NCBI GenBank assembly: GCA_946481095.1
Contig: CAMLML010000093.1
Span: 1 to 16,431 of the forward strand
Length of the DNA stretch: 16,431 nt
From: an uncultured Cellvibrio sp.
Lineage (GTDB): Bacteria > Pseudomonadota > Gammaproteobacteria > Pseudomonadales > Cellvibrionaceae
Direction: 5' to 3'
Shown in pieces: positions 1-8,420 of this stretch. Numbering within the stretch: the stretch's first letter is position 1; the number at the start of each line of letters is the position of its first letter. Position numbers and translations under genes: made by a program. The notes beneath the pieces are model-generated. The model saw only the letters and a program-made list of their open reading frames with translations, did not search any database and was not told the origin of the DNA.

Positions 1-515
1 GTTCTTCAAGTTCTTCAAGTTCTTCAAGTTCTTCAAGTTCTTCAAGTTCTTCAAGGTCAAGCAGTTCAAGCAGTTCAAGCAGTTCAAGTTCAAAATCGAG
101 TTCCAGTTCTTCAAGAACTCGTATAAGTTCCAGCTCCAGTTCTTTGCGTTCAAGTTCAATCAGTTCATCTTCGCCTTCGAGTGCATCCAGCTCAAGTGCA
201 AGTGGTACGGCAAATTCATGTACTTATGTTGTACTGAATGAATGGGCAACCGGATTCAATGCGGCGATTTATATTAAAAATAATCGCACAACTGCGGTGA
301 ATGGATGGTCTGTCAATTGGACTTATACAGGTTCAGACAGGATGACATCATTCTGGAGTGCAAAAATAACCGGAAGTAATCCTTACAACGCAATTAACGA
401 AACATACAACGGCAATATCGCGCCAGGACAAACAGTGCAGTTTGGTTTCCTTGGTACTAAAACCAGAGGCGTTGCTGCTCAAGTACCTAAAGTCACGGGA
501 GCAATTTGTAATTAA
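1..515 (+). CDS. 3' end of secreted protein: poly-Ser linker plus C-terminal CBM2 (partial)
   Basis: The reading frame is open from the left edge (first full codon at 3), so this is the C-terminal part of a larger gene. An internal TTG at 144 is not a credible start. Bases 3 to about 205 encode an almost pure serine linker with a few Arg, Lys and Pro. It leads into a domain of about 97 residues that looks like a family 2 carbohydrate-binding module. That domain is bounded by a Cys at each end (codons 219-221 and 507-509, the usual disulfide) and contains NEWATGF, GWSVNW and GNIAPGQTVQFGF. CBM2 modules bind cellulose or xylan and tether secreted glycoside hydrolases to the plant cell wall. The catalytic domain lies outside the window, so the enzyme class is unknown. 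Two of the three usual surface Trp positions are Trp; the third appears to be Tyr (codon 405-407). A terminator follows. Confidence 0.88.
   Translation, partial: SSSSSSSSSSSSSSSSSRSSSSSSSSSSSSKSSSSSSRTRISSSSSSLRSSSISSSSPSSASSSSASGTANSCTYVVLNEWATGFNAAIYIKNNRTTAVNGWSVNWTYTGSDRMTSFWSAKITGSNPYNAINETYNGNIAPGQTVQFGFLGTKTRGVAAQVPKVTGAICN
3..83 (+). repeat. Short tandem repeats of serine codons
   Basis: Five perfect copies of the 9-mer TCTTCAAGT (3-47) and a degenerate sixth are followed by three copies of TCAAGCAGT (57-83). Every codon but one (AGG, 54-56) is a Ser codon. The tract is in frame and probably continues to the left of the window. It encodes the flexible linker before the CBM2 domain, and its length could vary by slippage without breaking the frame. 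Confidence 0.9.
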
Positions 516-560
516 TCAAGAAACCCATCCGCTCCCTTGAGGATGATATCTACGCTGATA

Positions 561-590
561 AAAAAACCGCGATTCAATTGCGGTTTTTTT
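561..590 (+). terminator. Rho-independent terminator after the CBM2 gene
   Basis: A perfect 10-bp stem (AAAAAACCGC at 561-570 with GCGGTTTTTT at 580-589) has a 9-nt loop, and the stem runs into a T tract. It lies 45 nt after the TAA. The A tract on the left arm means it could also work on the minus strand. Confidence 0.88.
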
Positions 591-699
591 GTTGCAAAAT
601 GATTAAAAACTTTCAGTGTTGTTGGTGAGATACATTCGGTATTTTGAAGTTACCGGGCTTTTTATAAAATTTTTTCTAACAGTCTAAAGGAAGGTGCTT

Positions 700-2097
700 A
701 TGAAATACCGTTTATTAGCAATGACCCTTATGGGGTTAATGTCTTTTTCTGCTTCTGCAGAAAATAATCGCGCAGATTATGATGTAGATGACGATGGTTT
801 AATTGAAATAAATGATTTAAATGACTTGAATGAAATTCGTAATAATCCGCAGGGCTTAACTTTGTATGGCAGTAATTATGGTTGCCCTGCTACCGGATGT
901 TTTGGTTTTGAGCTAACAAAAGATCTGGATTTTGATACCAGTGGTGATGGCGTATTTAATGAAGCGGATAGTTTTTGGGATGGTGGCGCTGGTTGGTTAT
1001 CGATTCCGGAATTTAATGCGGTGTTTGAGGGTAATGGGTATGTCATAACGAATCTGACAATCAATCGTCCGTCCCTCAACGAGCAAGCATTGTTCGGTAT
1101 TACGCGTAATGCACAGATTCGACAGCTCGGTATTCAAAATGCCTCTATCCTGGCTGGATTCAACTTGGCTACATTGGTCGGAAGGACGAGCAACACCAAA
1201 ATAAACGCTGTATTTGCGACGGGAAAAGTAGTTGCCTCACGTGGTTTGCCAACATTGGGCGGTTTGGTAGCTGTGTCTGGTCTTTCTGAAGTGGGTTACC
1301 CGCTTGAAATAAGTAATTCTTTTTCTTTAGTCGATTTTAGCGGCGGTTATTACGTTGGTGGCCTGGTAGGGCAAGTATTTGATCCTGTGACGATTCGCTC
1401 ATCTTTTGCTATTAATCAGTACGTTGCAGCAATAGATATGACTTACCCAATTATTGGTACAGCATTTTCCAGCTCCGTGGTAACCAATAGTTATTGGTTT
1501 TCTTTCCCGGGTTCGCGCGGTGCGACTTTGGTTGATAGTGCATCTTTAAAGCTGGATCAATTGGAGTGCCCGACAGCAGCAGATGATACTTACTGCGTCC
1601 CAGGCATGACCATCTACAAGGGCTGGGCTGAGGAAAAAGATGCTGAAGGTGTGCCTTATTGGGATTTTGGTACGGCAGATGAATTGCCCGGTTTGGTTTT
1701 GAAAGGTAAGCTGCATCGTTTTGATGTGGAGATTCATCAAGCTGCGTCGTCCTCTTCCAGTTCATCATCATCTTCCAGTCTGACCTGCTTGAACGACACT
1801 GCAACCTCCAGCTTAAGTTCAAGTACCTCTGTCAGTTCCAGTTTTGCCGGGAGTTCGAGATCACATACCAATGGCTCGATGATAACTTCAATGTCCAGTT
1901 CCAGCAGGAGCTCAAGCTCAAGAAGTAGCTCATGTATGACATCCTGGCCTTCGAGTTCAAGTAGCTCCAGTTCAAGCTCCAGCTCTTCGAAAAAAATGCG
2001 CTCCAGTTCAAGCTCCAGCTCTTCGAAAAAAATGCGTTCCAGTTCCAGTTCCAGTTCCAGTTCAAGTTCTTCAAAAAGAAGAAGACCGCATCGTTAA
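700..2097 (+). CDS. Secreted GLUG-motif-like protein with Ser-rich basic C-terminal tail
   Basis: The protein has 465 residues. I chose ATG 700 over GTG 694 because the strong ribosome site AAAGGAAGG (686-694) lies 5 nt upstream of 700 and overlaps 694. Residues 1-20 are a Sec signal peptide, probably cut after SASA. Next comes YDVDDDGLIEIND...LNEIR, the opening common in GLUG-type surface proteins, then a Cys pair, an acidic stretch that may bind Ca2+, FEGNGYVITNLTINR, and several GGLVG-like turns (GGLVAV, GGLVGQ). This pattern suggests a beta-helix-like fold. From about residue 349 the protein is mostly serine, with two 12-residue KKMR-plus-eight-Ser units, and it ends KRRRPHR without a further domain. 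The function is unknown. The neighbouring CBM2 protein suggests a role at the cell surface or in polysaccharide use, but that is inference. A terminator follows 13 nt after the stop, so the gene is probably monocistronic. Confidence 0.8.
   Translation: MKYRLLAMTLMGLMSFSASAENNRADYDVDDDGLIEINDLNDLNEIRNNPQGLTLYGSNYGCPATGCFGFELTKDLDFDTSGDGVFNEADSFWDGGAGWLSIPEFNAVFEGNGYVITNLTINRPSLNEQALFGITRNAQIRQLGIQNASILAGFNLATLVGRTSNTKINAVFATGKVVASRGLPTLGGLVAVSGLSEVGYPLEISNSFSLVDFSGGYYVGGLVGQVFDPVTIRSSFAINQYVAAIDMTYPIIGTAFSSSVVTNSYWFSFPGSRGATLVDSASLKLDQLECPTAADDTYCVPGMTIYKGWAEEKDAEGVPYWDFGTADELPGLVLKGKLHRFDVEIHQAASSSSSSSSSSSLTCLNDTATSSLSSSTSVSSSFAGSSRSHTNGSMITSMSSSSRSSSSRSSSCMTSWPSSSSSSSSSSSSSKKMRSSSSSSSSKKMRSSSSSSSSSSSSKRRRPHR
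1965..2036 (+). repeat. 36-bp in-frame tandem repeat (two copies)
   Basis: Bases 1965-2000 and 2001-2036 are identical. The period is 12 codons, so the protein repeats KKMR followed by eight Ser. The identical DNA, including synonymous Ser codon choices, points to a recent duplication. Confidence 0.92.
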
Positions 2098-2110
2098 TTC
2101 CTGTACCAAT

Positions 2111-2139
2111 AAAAAACCGCGATTTATTCGCGGTTTTTT
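2111..2139 (+). terminator. Rho-independent terminator after the GLUG-type gene
   Basis: A perfect 11-bp stem (2111-2121 with 2129-2139) has a 7-nt loop and ends in T6, 13 nt after the TAA. Its stem is nearly the same as the terminator at 561-590. The A-rich left arm makes it potentially bidirectional. Confidence 0.9.
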
Positions 2140-2196
2140 ATTTTATGGAAACACCTGAATACTTGGGTTGGAATATCGTCATTTTTCCGCAAAAAA

Positions 2197-2213
2197 TGCA
2201 TCAATCTGATGCA
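2197..2213. promoter_or_regulatory. Perfect palindrome upstream of the nqr promoter (candidate operator)
   Basis: TGCATCA (2197-2203) and TGATGCA (2207-2213) form a perfect 7-bp inverted repeat around a 3-bp spacer. The centre is about 60 bp upstream of the TATAAT box at 2264. This is the size and position expected for a dimeric activator site. An A/T palindrome (ATTTTT at 2181-2186, AAAAAT at 2192-2197) adjoins it. I do not recognise the cognate regulator. Confidence 0.45.
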
Positions 2214-2240
2214 AAACAGAAGAAATCCTGAAGTTTGCTA

Positions 2241-2269
2241 TGGTTATTGCGATAGTCGCCCTTTATAAT
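2241..2269 (+). promoter_or_regulatory. Candidate sigma-70 promoter of the nqr operon
   Basis: A perfect -10 box TATAAT lies at 2264-2269. The hexamer 17 bp upstream (TGGTTA, 2241-2246) matches the -35 consensus poorly, so the promoter may need an activator. The expected transcript start is near 2276, which gives a leader of about 260 nt before nqrA. Confidence 0.5.
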
Positions 2270-2275
2270 CCCGCC

Positions 2276-2535
2276 GTTTTGTAGGGGCTATGCAAAAAAT
2301 CCCGTTAAATCAAATGCTTGAGTATTAAATGCTCAAGAGGGTGTTTTTTGGGCTCAGATTTAGGGCGGTGAGTTAGCACGCCAGTGATAACTCACAGTCC
2401 GACCACCGGATCAATGTTGTGAACGCTGTTTATTCCCGCCAGGATGTAATAAACAGTCGATGCCATGTTGACGAGGTGTTTTCGCGATCTGGATTATCCA
2501 GATTAATATCCACTCGAATGACCAGGCAGAGACGT
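2276..2535 (+). promoter_or_regulatory. Long structured 5' leader of nqrA with four evenly spaced hairpins
   Basis: No plausible gene fills this stretch. It contains four inverted repeats. H1 is 2317-2325/2329-2337 (9 bp, one G-U, triloop TAA). H2 is 2368-2375/2388-2395 (8 bp, then a G-A mismatch, 3 more bp and a GCCA tetraloop). H3 is 2426-2434/2448-2456 (9 bp, 13-nt loop). H4 is 2487-2493/2497-2503 (7 bp, triloop TTA). The gaps H1-H2, H2-H3 and H3-H4 are each 30 nt, and H4 ends 32 nt before the nqrA ATG. This suggests a structured regulatory RNA. A short ORF (2290-2328, MQKIPLNQMLEY) overlaps H1. Whether it is a riboswitch, an attenuator or a set of protein sites cannot be told from one sequence. 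Confidence 0.5.
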
Positions 2536-3873
2536 ATGATTAAGATTCGTCGAGGATTGGATCTACCTATTACCGGTAGTCCCGTTCAGTCCATAGAGGA
2601 GGGGCCTCAAATTCGTCAGGTTGCACTGATAGGGTTTGATTACCATGGCATGAAGCCAACTATGGCCGTCAAAGTTGGCGACAAAGTAAAAGTTGGACAG
2701 GAAGTTTTCTCCGATAAAAAAATCCCCGGTGTCATTTACACCGCTCCCGCATCCGGCACAGTGAGTGCTATCAACCGTGGTGATCAACGTGTGTTTCATT
2801 CGTTGGTGATTGATGTTGAAGGTGATGATGCTGTTGAATTTACCCGTTACAACCCGAGCGATTTAGTCGGTTTGTCAGCAGAAGTGGTTCAACAACAATT
2901 GCTTCAATCCGGTTTGTGGACTGCGTTTCGCACGCGTCCTTTCAGTAAAGCACCGGTTCCAGGTTCAAAACCCAGTTCTATTTTTGTCCAGGCTATGGAT
3001 ACCAATCCATTGGCCGCTGATCCAAAAGTGATTATCGACACTAACAAAGAAGCCTTTGCCAACGGTTTGACTTTATTGTCTCGTCTGGCTGACAAAGTGT
3101 TTGTTTGTCATGCGCAAGGTGTTGATTTACCAAAAGGTCAGGGCAATCAAACGCATCAGGCTTTTGGTGGTGTGCATCCAGCGGGTAACCCGGGTACGCA
3201 CATCCATTTCCTCGATCCAGTGTCTGCCAGAAAAACGGTGTGGACTGTGGGTTATCAGGATGTGATGGCAATCGGTGAGTTGTTTACCACCGGGCGTTTG
3301 AATGTGAATCGTGTGGTTGCATTGGCAGGCCCACAAGTTGATCGTCCACGTTTGATCAAAACCCGTCTGGGTGCAAATCTGGATCAACTGACTCAAGGCC
3401 AGGGCAAAGCAGGTGAAAACCGTGTAATTTCCGGTTCAGTCTTTGGCGGTCGTCGTTCACATGGCAATTTGACTTTCCTCGGTCGTTTCCATACGCAAGT
3501 TAGCTTATTGCTTGAAGGTCGCGAGCGTGAAATGCTGCATTACCTACGCGTGGGTACCAATAAATTTTCGGTGCTCGGGCTTTATATTTCGAAATTATTC
3601 GGCGGCAAAAAATTTGCATTCACTACTTCAACCAATGGTAGTGAGCGTGCAATGGTGCCTGTCGGTTCTTACGAAAAAGTCATGCCTTTGGATATTTTGC
3701 CAACGCAATTACTGCGTTCATTGATTGTGGGCGATACCGAAACGGCACAACAATTGGGGTGTCTGGAATTGGATGAAGAGGATTTGGCATTGTGTACTTT
3801 TGTATGCCCTGGCAAATACGAATACGGCCCAATTCTGCGTAATAACCTGTCGCGCATTGAGAATGAGGGCTAA
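2536..3873 (+). CDS. nqrA: Na+-translocating NADH:quinone reductase subunit A
   Basis: NqrA is the cytoplasmic, cofactor-free subunit of the Na+-pumping NADH:ubiquinone reductase. The protein has 445 residues, almost exactly the length of Vibrio NqrA. I chose ATG 2536 because [14 protein letters not shown] is the standard NqrA start. The frame stays open upstream to 2419, but that 39-residue extension is unlike the family and crosses hairpins H3 and H4. The ribosome site is modest (AGAG, 2528-2531). Visible features are the lipoyl/barrel-sandwich-like segment [14 protein letters not shown]...APASGTV (about 44-80) and the conserved C-terminal [12 protein letters not shown]. It is the first gene of nqrABCDEF; nqrB begins 2 nt after its stop. 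Expression probably depends on the promoter and long structured leader upstream. Confidence 0.97.
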   Translation: MIKIRRGLDLPITGSPVQSIEEGPQIRQVALIGFDYHGMKPTMAVKVGDKVKVGQEVFSDKKIPGVIYTAPASGTVSAINRGDQRVFHSLVIDVEGDDAVEFTRYNPSDLVGLSAEVVQQQLLQSGLWTAFRTRPFSKAPVPGSKPSSIFVQAMDTNPLAADPKVIIDTNKEAFANGLTLLSRLADKVFVCHAQGVDLPKGQGNQTHQAFGGVHPAGNPGTHIHFLDPVSARKTVWTVGYQDVMAIGELFTTGRLNVNRVVALAGPQVDRPRLIKTRLGANLDQLTQGQGKAGENRVISGSVFGGRRSHGNLTFLGRFHTQVSLLLEGREREMLHYLRVGTNKFSVLGLYISKLFGGKKFAFTTSTNGSERAMVPVGSYEKVMPLDILPTQLLRSLIVGDTETAQQLGCLELDEEDLALCTFVCPGKYEYGPILRNNLSRIENEG

Positions 3874-3875
3874 TC

Positions 3876-5075
3876 ATGCTGAGAAATTTACTCGACAAGA
3901 TGGAGCCGCATTTCCATAAAGGCGGCAAATATGAAAATTGGTATGCGCTTTACGAAGCAATCGATACCGTTTTCTACAAACCGGCTGATGTCACCAAATC
4001 AACAGCCCATGTGCGTGATGGTGTAGACCTCAAGCGCATCATGATCACTGTGTGGTTGTGTGCATTCCCGGCGATGTTCTTTGGTATGTACAACGTAGGT
4101 TTTCAAGCCAACACTATATTGGCAGATACCGGTGCAACCGGCATTGATAACTGGCACGGTGTGTTGACCAGCTGGTTTGCTGGCCATAACCCCCAAAGTA
4201 TCTGGGATAACCTGGTGTTGGGTGCAGCTTACTTCCTGCCAATTTATGCCACAGTCTTTATTGTGGGCGGATTTTGGGAAGTCTTGTTTGCCATGAAACG
4301 CGGCCATGAGGTTAACGAAGGTTTCTTTGTAACGTCTATTCTCTTCGCGTTAACTTGTCCACCCGATATTCCTTTGTGGCAAGCTGCATTGGGTATCAGT
4401 TTTGGTGTGGTTGTCGGCAAAGAAGTTTTTGGTGGTACTGGCAAAAACTTCCTCAACCCGGCATTGGTTGGCCGCGCATTTTTGTTCTTTGCTTACCCTG
4501 CCGAAATGTCAGGTGATGCAGTCTGGACGGCAGTAGACGGTTACTCAGGTGCAACGGCGCTTTCGATTGCAGCACAAAGCGGGATGCAAGATGTAGTCAA
4601 TCAATTAACCTGGTGGGATGCCTTCTATGGTTTTGAGCAAGGTTCAATAGGTGAAACGTCAACACTCGCGATTATGGCTGGTGGGCTTGTATTGTTAGCG
4701 ATGGGCATAGCCTCAACCCGAATCGTATTGGGTACTTTATTGGGCACGGTTGTGACGGTGTTGATTTACAACTGGGCCGGTGAAGACAGTAAGAATCCTA
4801 TGTTCCAAATGCCTTTCTGGTGGCATTTTGTGTTGGGTGGATATGCTTTTGGTTTGTTCTTTATGGCGACCGATCCGGTATCAGCTTCTATGACCAATAC
4901 CGGTAAATGGGTTTTTGGTGCGTTGATCGGATTCATGGTGATTACCATTCGGGTAGTGAACCCTGCATATCCGGAGGGCATGATGTTGGCCATTTTGTTT
5001 GCCAATATGTTTGCCCCCACCATCGACTACTTCGTCGTTCAATCCAACATTAAACGGAGACTGGCTCGTGGCTAA
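3876..5075 (+). CDS. nqrB: Na+-translocating NADH:quinone reductase subunit B
   Basis: NqrB is the large integral membrane subunit that forms much of the Na+ path and the ubiquinone site. It carries an FMN attached to threonine by a phosphoester bond. The 399-residue protein has a cytoplasmic N-terminus followed by many hydrophobic helices (family about 10). The flavinylation motif DGYSGAT puts the modified residue at Thr227. Other conserved stretches are [24 protein letters not shown] and [18 protein letters not shown] 3876 lies 2 nt after nqrA, with AGGG just upstream inside the end of nqrA. The last 8 nt overlap the start of nqrC, suggesting translational coupling. FMN attachment needs ApbE, whose gene is not in this window. 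Confidence 0.97.
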   Translation: MLRNLLDKMEPHFHKGGKYENWYALYEAIDTVFYKPADVTKSTAHVRDGVDLKRIMITVWLCAFPAMFFGMYNVGFQANTILADTGATGIDNWHGVLTSWFAGHNPQSIWDNLVLGAAYFLPIYATVFIVGGFWEVLFAMKRGHEVNEGFFVTSILFALTCPPDIPLWQAALGISFGVVVGKEVFGGTGKNFLNPALVGRAFLFFAYPAEMSGDAVWTAVDGYSGATALSIAAQSGMQDVVNQLTWWDAFYGFEQGSIGETSTLAIMAGGLVLLAMGIASTRIVLGTLLGTVVTVLIYNWAGEDSKNPMFQMPFWWHFVLGGYAFGLFFMATDPVSASMTNTGKWVFGALIGFMVITIRVVNPAYPEGMMLAILFANMFAPTIDYFVVQSNIKRRLARG

Positions 5076-5844
5076 TCAAACAGCAAAATACACCATCACC
5101 GTCACATTGATTATGTGTTTGGTGGCGTCGATTTTGGTGGCTGGTTCTGCAGTAATGTTGAAACCACATCAAATCGCTAACAAAGCACTGGATTTCAAAA
5201 AGAACGTATTGAAAGTGGCTGGTATTTATGACGAAAGCCAATCTGTCGATGCACAGTTTGAAAAAATCCAGGTGAAAATAGTTGATTTACAAACCGGAAA
5301 ATTTTCCGATGCTATCGCAGATATTGAGCGTTTCGATCAAACCGCATCTTCCAAAAAACCGGAATTGTCTATAAAGCTGAATCCTGAAGAAGACATTGCC
5401 AAGTTAATTACTCGCGAAAAATACGCAAAAGTATTTTTGGTGAATGATGACGCAGGTAATTTGAGCAAAGTGATTCTGCCTGTTCGCGGAAAAGGTTTAT
5501 GGTCAACCATGTCAGGATTTATTTCACTGGATAAAGACTTGAACACCGTATTGGGTTTTGGTTTTTATGCACATGGTGAAACGCCGGGCCTGGGTGGTGA
5601 AGTGGATAATCCAAAATGGAAAACAGTTTGGATTGGCAAGAAAATTTATTCTGCATCAGGTGATGTAAAAGTCGGTGTGATCAAAGGTCATGTTGATGAT
5701 GCAACGCCCGAAAAAGAATACAAGGTTGATGGTTTGTCCGGTGCGACCCTGACCAGTAATGGCGTGAGCAATCTCGTTAAATACTGGATGGGTGATACAG
5801 GTTTTAAACCTTTCCTCACTAACTTGAAAAATGGAGAAGCGTAA
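5068..5844 (+). CDS. nqrC: Na+-translocating NADH:quinone reductase subunit C
   Basis: NqrC has one N-terminal transmembrane helix and a periplasmic FMN-binding domain whose FMN is covalently bound to threonine. The product has 258 residues, matching the family. I chose GTG 5068: it gives [14 protein letters not shown] directly before the membrane helix (about residues 8-30), and GGAG at 5056-5059 lies 8 nt upstream. The longer in-frame start at 4999 would lie within nqrB and has no support. The flavinylation motif is [13 protein letters not shown], with Thr227 as the acceptor; [10 protein letters not shown] is also typical. The gene overlaps nqrB by 8 nt and nqrD follows 2 nt after the stop. 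Confidence 0.96.
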   Translation: MANQTAKYTITVTLIMCLVASILVAGSAVMLKPHQIANKALDFKKNVLKVAGIYDESQSVDAQFEKIQVKIVDLQTGKFSDAIADIERFDQTASSKKPELSIKLNPEEDIAKLITREKYAKVFLVNDDAGNLSKVILPVRGKGLWSTMSGFISLDKDLNTVLGFGFYAHGETPGLGGEVDNPKWKTVWIGKKIYSASGDVKVGVIKGHVDDATPEKEYKVDGLSGATLTSNGVSNLVKYWMGDTGFKPFLTNLKNGEA

Positions 5845-5846
5845 TT

Positions 5847-6515
5847 ATGAGCGCTAAAACTAGAGATCTCCTGACGAAACCCATATTTGAAAATAACCCG
5901 GTTATTTTACAAATTTTGGGAATCTGTTCCGCGCTTGCAGTAACCTCAAGTGTAAAAGTCAGTTTGGTTATGGCAATTGGTTTAACACTGGTTTCTGCAT
6001 TTTCAAACTTTTTTGTTTCGTTGGTTCGTAATTTTTTGCCCAGCAGTGTGCGCATTATTGCGCAGATGATTATCATTTCTGCATTGGTAATTGTGGTTGA
6101 TCAAATATTGAAAGCGGTTGCTTACGATGTGAGTAAACAACTTTCAGTGTTTGTCGGTTTGATTATTACCAACTGTATCGTAATGGGTCGAACCGAAGCC
6201 TTCGCATTGAAAAATCCACCGGTTCCCAGTTTCCTTGATGGTTTTGGTCATGGTTTGGGTTACTCGGCGTTGCTGATTGTGATTGCAACTTTCCGTGAAA
6301 TTTTTGGGGCAGGCAAATGGTTTGGTATTCAGGTATTGCCAGTGGCCACTGATGGTGGTTGGTATATTCCTAATGGGCTTCTGTTGTTACCACCCAGTGC
6401 ATTTTTCATCATCGGTATGATTATCTGGGCTTTGCGCAGCTGGAAAAAGAATCAGGTCGAGAAAGCAGATTTCAAAATTGCACCTAACTCAATCAAGACG
6501 CAGGAGATCGCATAA
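5847..6515 (+). CDS. nqrD: Na+-translocating NADH:quinone reductase subunit D
   Basis: NqrD is an integral membrane subunit with six predicted helices. It pairs with NqrE as an inverted-topology pseudo-dimer (NqrDE/RnfAE family). The protein has 222 residues, slightly longer than the Vibrio protein because of a charged C-terminal tail. Cys27 ([12 protein letters not shown]) and Cys110 ([14 protein letters not shown]) are conserved positions; with two Cys of NqrE they hold the intramembrane Fe-S centre reported in structures of the enzyme. The ribosome site GGAG lies within the end of nqrC. The stop codon overlaps the nqrE start by one base (TAATG), so translation of the two is probably coupled. 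Confidence 0.97.
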   Translation: MSAKTRDLLTKPIFENNPVILQILGICSALAVTSSVKVSLVMAIGLTLVSAFSNFFVSLVRNFLPSSVRIIAQMIIISALVIVVDQILKAVAYDVSKQLSVFVGLIITNCIVMGRTEAFALKNPPVPSFLDGFGHGLGYSALLIVIATFREIFGAGKWFGIQVLPVATDGGWYIPNGLLLLPPSAFFIIGMIIWALRSWKKNQVEKADFKIAPNSIKTQEIA

Positions 6516-7123
6516 TGGAACATCTATTAAGTTTATTTGTTAAAGCGGTCTTCATTGAAAACATGGCTCTGGCGTTCTTTTTGGGTATGTGTTCATTTTT
6601 GGCAATGTCCAAAAAAATCAAAGCTGCAATTGGCTTGGGTATCGCAGTAATCGTTGTACAAGCGGTGACAGTGCCAGCTAACAATTTGATCCTGACTTAT
6701 TTATTGAAAGAAGATGCACTTGCCTGGGCAGGTATCACCGGTGTTGATTTAAGCTTTTTAAGTTTTATTTCATTTATCGGTGTAATTGCTGCAATCGTAC
6801 AAATCATGGAAATGGTAATGGATAAATACATGCCTGCGTTGTACAACGCCTTGGGTGTATTCCTGCCATTGATTACTGTGAACTGTGTGATCATGGGTGG
6901 TTCTTTGTTTATGCAAGAACGTGATTACAATTTTTCTGAAAGTGTTGTCTATGGTGTTGGCTCCGGTGCTGGTTGGGCGCTGGCAATTGTTGTATTGGCG
7001 GCAGTGAAAGAAAAATTGAAATACTCTGACGTACCTGAAGGTCTTCGTGGCTTGGGTATTACCTTTATCACCGTGGGATTGATGTCATTGGGCTTCATGT
7101 CCTTTGGCGGTATTTCCCTCTAA
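6515..7123 (+). CDS. nqrE: Na+-translocating NADH:quinone reductase subunit E
   Basis: NqrE is the second six-helix membrane subunit of the NqrDE pair. The protein has 202 residues, as expected. Cys26 ([13 protein letters not shown]) and Cys124 ([13 protein letters not shown]) match the conserved ligands of the Fe-S centre shared with NqrD; this site passes electrons across the membrane between NqrF and NqrC. The start overlaps the nqrD stop by one base, and GGAG at 6503-6506 is the ribosome site. nqrF follows after 22 nt. Confidence 0.97.
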   Translation: MEHLLSLFVKAVFIENMALAFFLGMCSFLAMSKKIKAAIGLGIAVIVVQAVTVPANNLILTYLLKEDALAWAGITGVDLSFLSFISFIGVIAAIVQIMEMVMDKYMPALYNALGVFLPLITVNCVIMGGSLFMQERDYNFSESVVYGVGSGAGWALAIVVLAAVKEKLKYSDVPEGLRGLGITFITVGLMSLGFMSFGGISL

Positions 7124-7145
7124 GCGAGACGAGGAATAAAAGCGA

Positions 7146-8369
7146 ATGAATACCGAAATTTTATTAGGCGTCGGCATGTTCACCTTCATCGTGTTAGCTT
7201 TGGTGGTGATTATTCTGATGGCACAAGCCAAGCTGGTTAGTAGTGGTGATGTGCAAATATTAATTAACGACGAAAAAACCATTACTGTTCCTGCTGGTGG
7301 GAAGTTATTGCAAACATTGGCAGCCAATAATGTGTTTTTGGCATCGGCTTGTGGTGGCGGTGGTAGTTGTGCGCAATGTAAATGTGTGGTGAATGATGGT
7401 GGTGGATCAATTTTGCCAACAGAAGAGGCACACTTTAATCGTCGCGAAGCGAATGAAGGCTGGCGTTTGAGCTGCCAGGTTCCGGTAAAACAAAACATGA
7501 AGATTCATGTACCGGAAGAAGTTTTTGGTGTGAAGCAATGGGTAACCACAGTTGAATCCAATCCAAACGTAGCCACTTTTATCAAAGAGTTGACTTTGCG
7601 TTTGCCTGAAGGCGAGAGCGTGGATTTCCGTGCAGGTGGTTATGTGCAATTGGAATCACCACCTTACCATGTCAAATTCAAAGATTTTGATATTGGTGAA
7701 GAATATCGCGGTGACTGGGAACGTTTTGGTTTCTTTAATTTGGAATCCAAAGTCGATGAAACTGTGATTCGCGCTTATTCAATGGCGAATTATCCTGATG
7801 AAAAAGGCGTAGTGAAATTCAATATTCGTATTGCAACTCCACCGCCCAAATCACAAGGTATCCCACCAGGAAAAATGTCGTCTTACGTATTCAGTTTGAA
7901 ACCGGGCGATAAGATTACTGTGTACGGTCCATTCGGTGAGTTCTTTGCCAAGAAAACCAATGCAGAAATGGTATTTGTTGGTGGCGGTGCGGGTATGGCG
8001 CCTATGCGTTCGCACATATTCGATCAATTACGCCGCTTGAAAACGGATCGTAAAATTACTTTCTGGTACGGTGCGCGTTCGTTGCGCGAATTGTTCTACA
8101 AAGAAGATTACGACATGTTGCAAGCTGAAAATCCAAACTTCAAATGGCATGTGGCTTTATCCGATCCACAGCCTGAAGATAATTGGAATGGTCTGACAGG
8201 TTTTATTCATAACGTACTCTATGAAAATTACCTGAAAGATCATCCGGCTCCGGAAGATTGTGAGTTTTACATGTGCGGCCCACCAATGATGAACGCCGCC
8301 GTAATTAAAATGTTGAAAAGTCTGGGTGTTGAAGACGACAACATTTTGCTCGACGACTTTGGTGGTTAA
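7146..8369 (+). CDS. nqrF: Na+-translocating NADH:quinone reductase subunit F (NADH dehydrogenase subunit)
   Basis: NqrF is the electron entry point: it oxidises NADH at FAD and passes electrons through a [2Fe-2S] cluster. The protein has 407 residues, the standard length. An N-terminal membrane anchor (about 6-26) precedes a ferredoxin-type domain with cluster ligands Cys69, Cys75, Cys78 and Cys110. A ferredoxin-reductase domain follows with the FAD motif RAYS (209-212), the NAD segment [13 protein letters not shown], and the near-terminal [16 protein letters not shown] at 7131-7134 is the likely ribosome site. A terminator begins 3 nt after the stop, so the six structural genes form one unit ending here. 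Confidence 0.97.
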   Translation: MNTEILLGVGMFTFIVLALVVIILMAQAKLVSSGDVQILINDEKTITVPAGGKLLQTLAANNVFLASACGGGGSCAQCKCVVNDGGGSILPTEEAHFNRREANEGWRLSCQVPVKQNMKIHVPEEVFGVKQWVTTVESNPNVATFIKELTLRLPEGESVDFRAGGYVQLESPPYHVKFKDFDIGEEYRGDWERFGFFNLESKVDETVIRAYSMANYPDEKGVVKFNIRIATPPPKSQGIPPGKMSSYVFSLKPGDKITVYGPFGEFFAKKTNAEMVFVGGGAGMAPMRSHIFDQLRRLKTDRKITFWYGARSLRELFYKEDYDMLQAENPNFKWHVALSDPQPEDNWNGLTGFIHNVLYENYLKDHPAPEDCEFYMCGPPMMNAAVIKMLKSLGVEDDNILLDDFGG

Positions 8370-8372
8370 TCA

Positions 8373-8399
8373 AAAAACGGGGCCTTGCGCCTCGTTTTT
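8373..8399 (+). terminator. Rho-independent terminator after nqrF
   Basis: An 11-bp stem (8373-8383 with 8389-8399, one G-U pair) has a 5-nt loop and ends in T5. It starts 3 nt after the nqrF stop and should separate most nqrABCDEF transcripts from nqrM. Confidence 0.85.
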
Positions 8400-8420
8400 G
8401 TTTTGAGGTTTATTAAAACA

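Noticed and set aside
1..83. CRISPR-like array
   Set aside because: The repeats are 9-bp Ser codon units without spacers and are in frame with a CBM2 domain.
1832..2074. Minus-strand ORF rich in Asn-Trp repeats
   Set aside because: It is the complement of the Ser-codon tract of the plus-strand gene; the repeat creates it automatically.
2419..2535. 39-residue N-terminal extension of NqrA
   Set aside because: The frame is open, but [11 protein letters not shown] at 2536 is the family start and the extension crosses hairpins H3 and H4.
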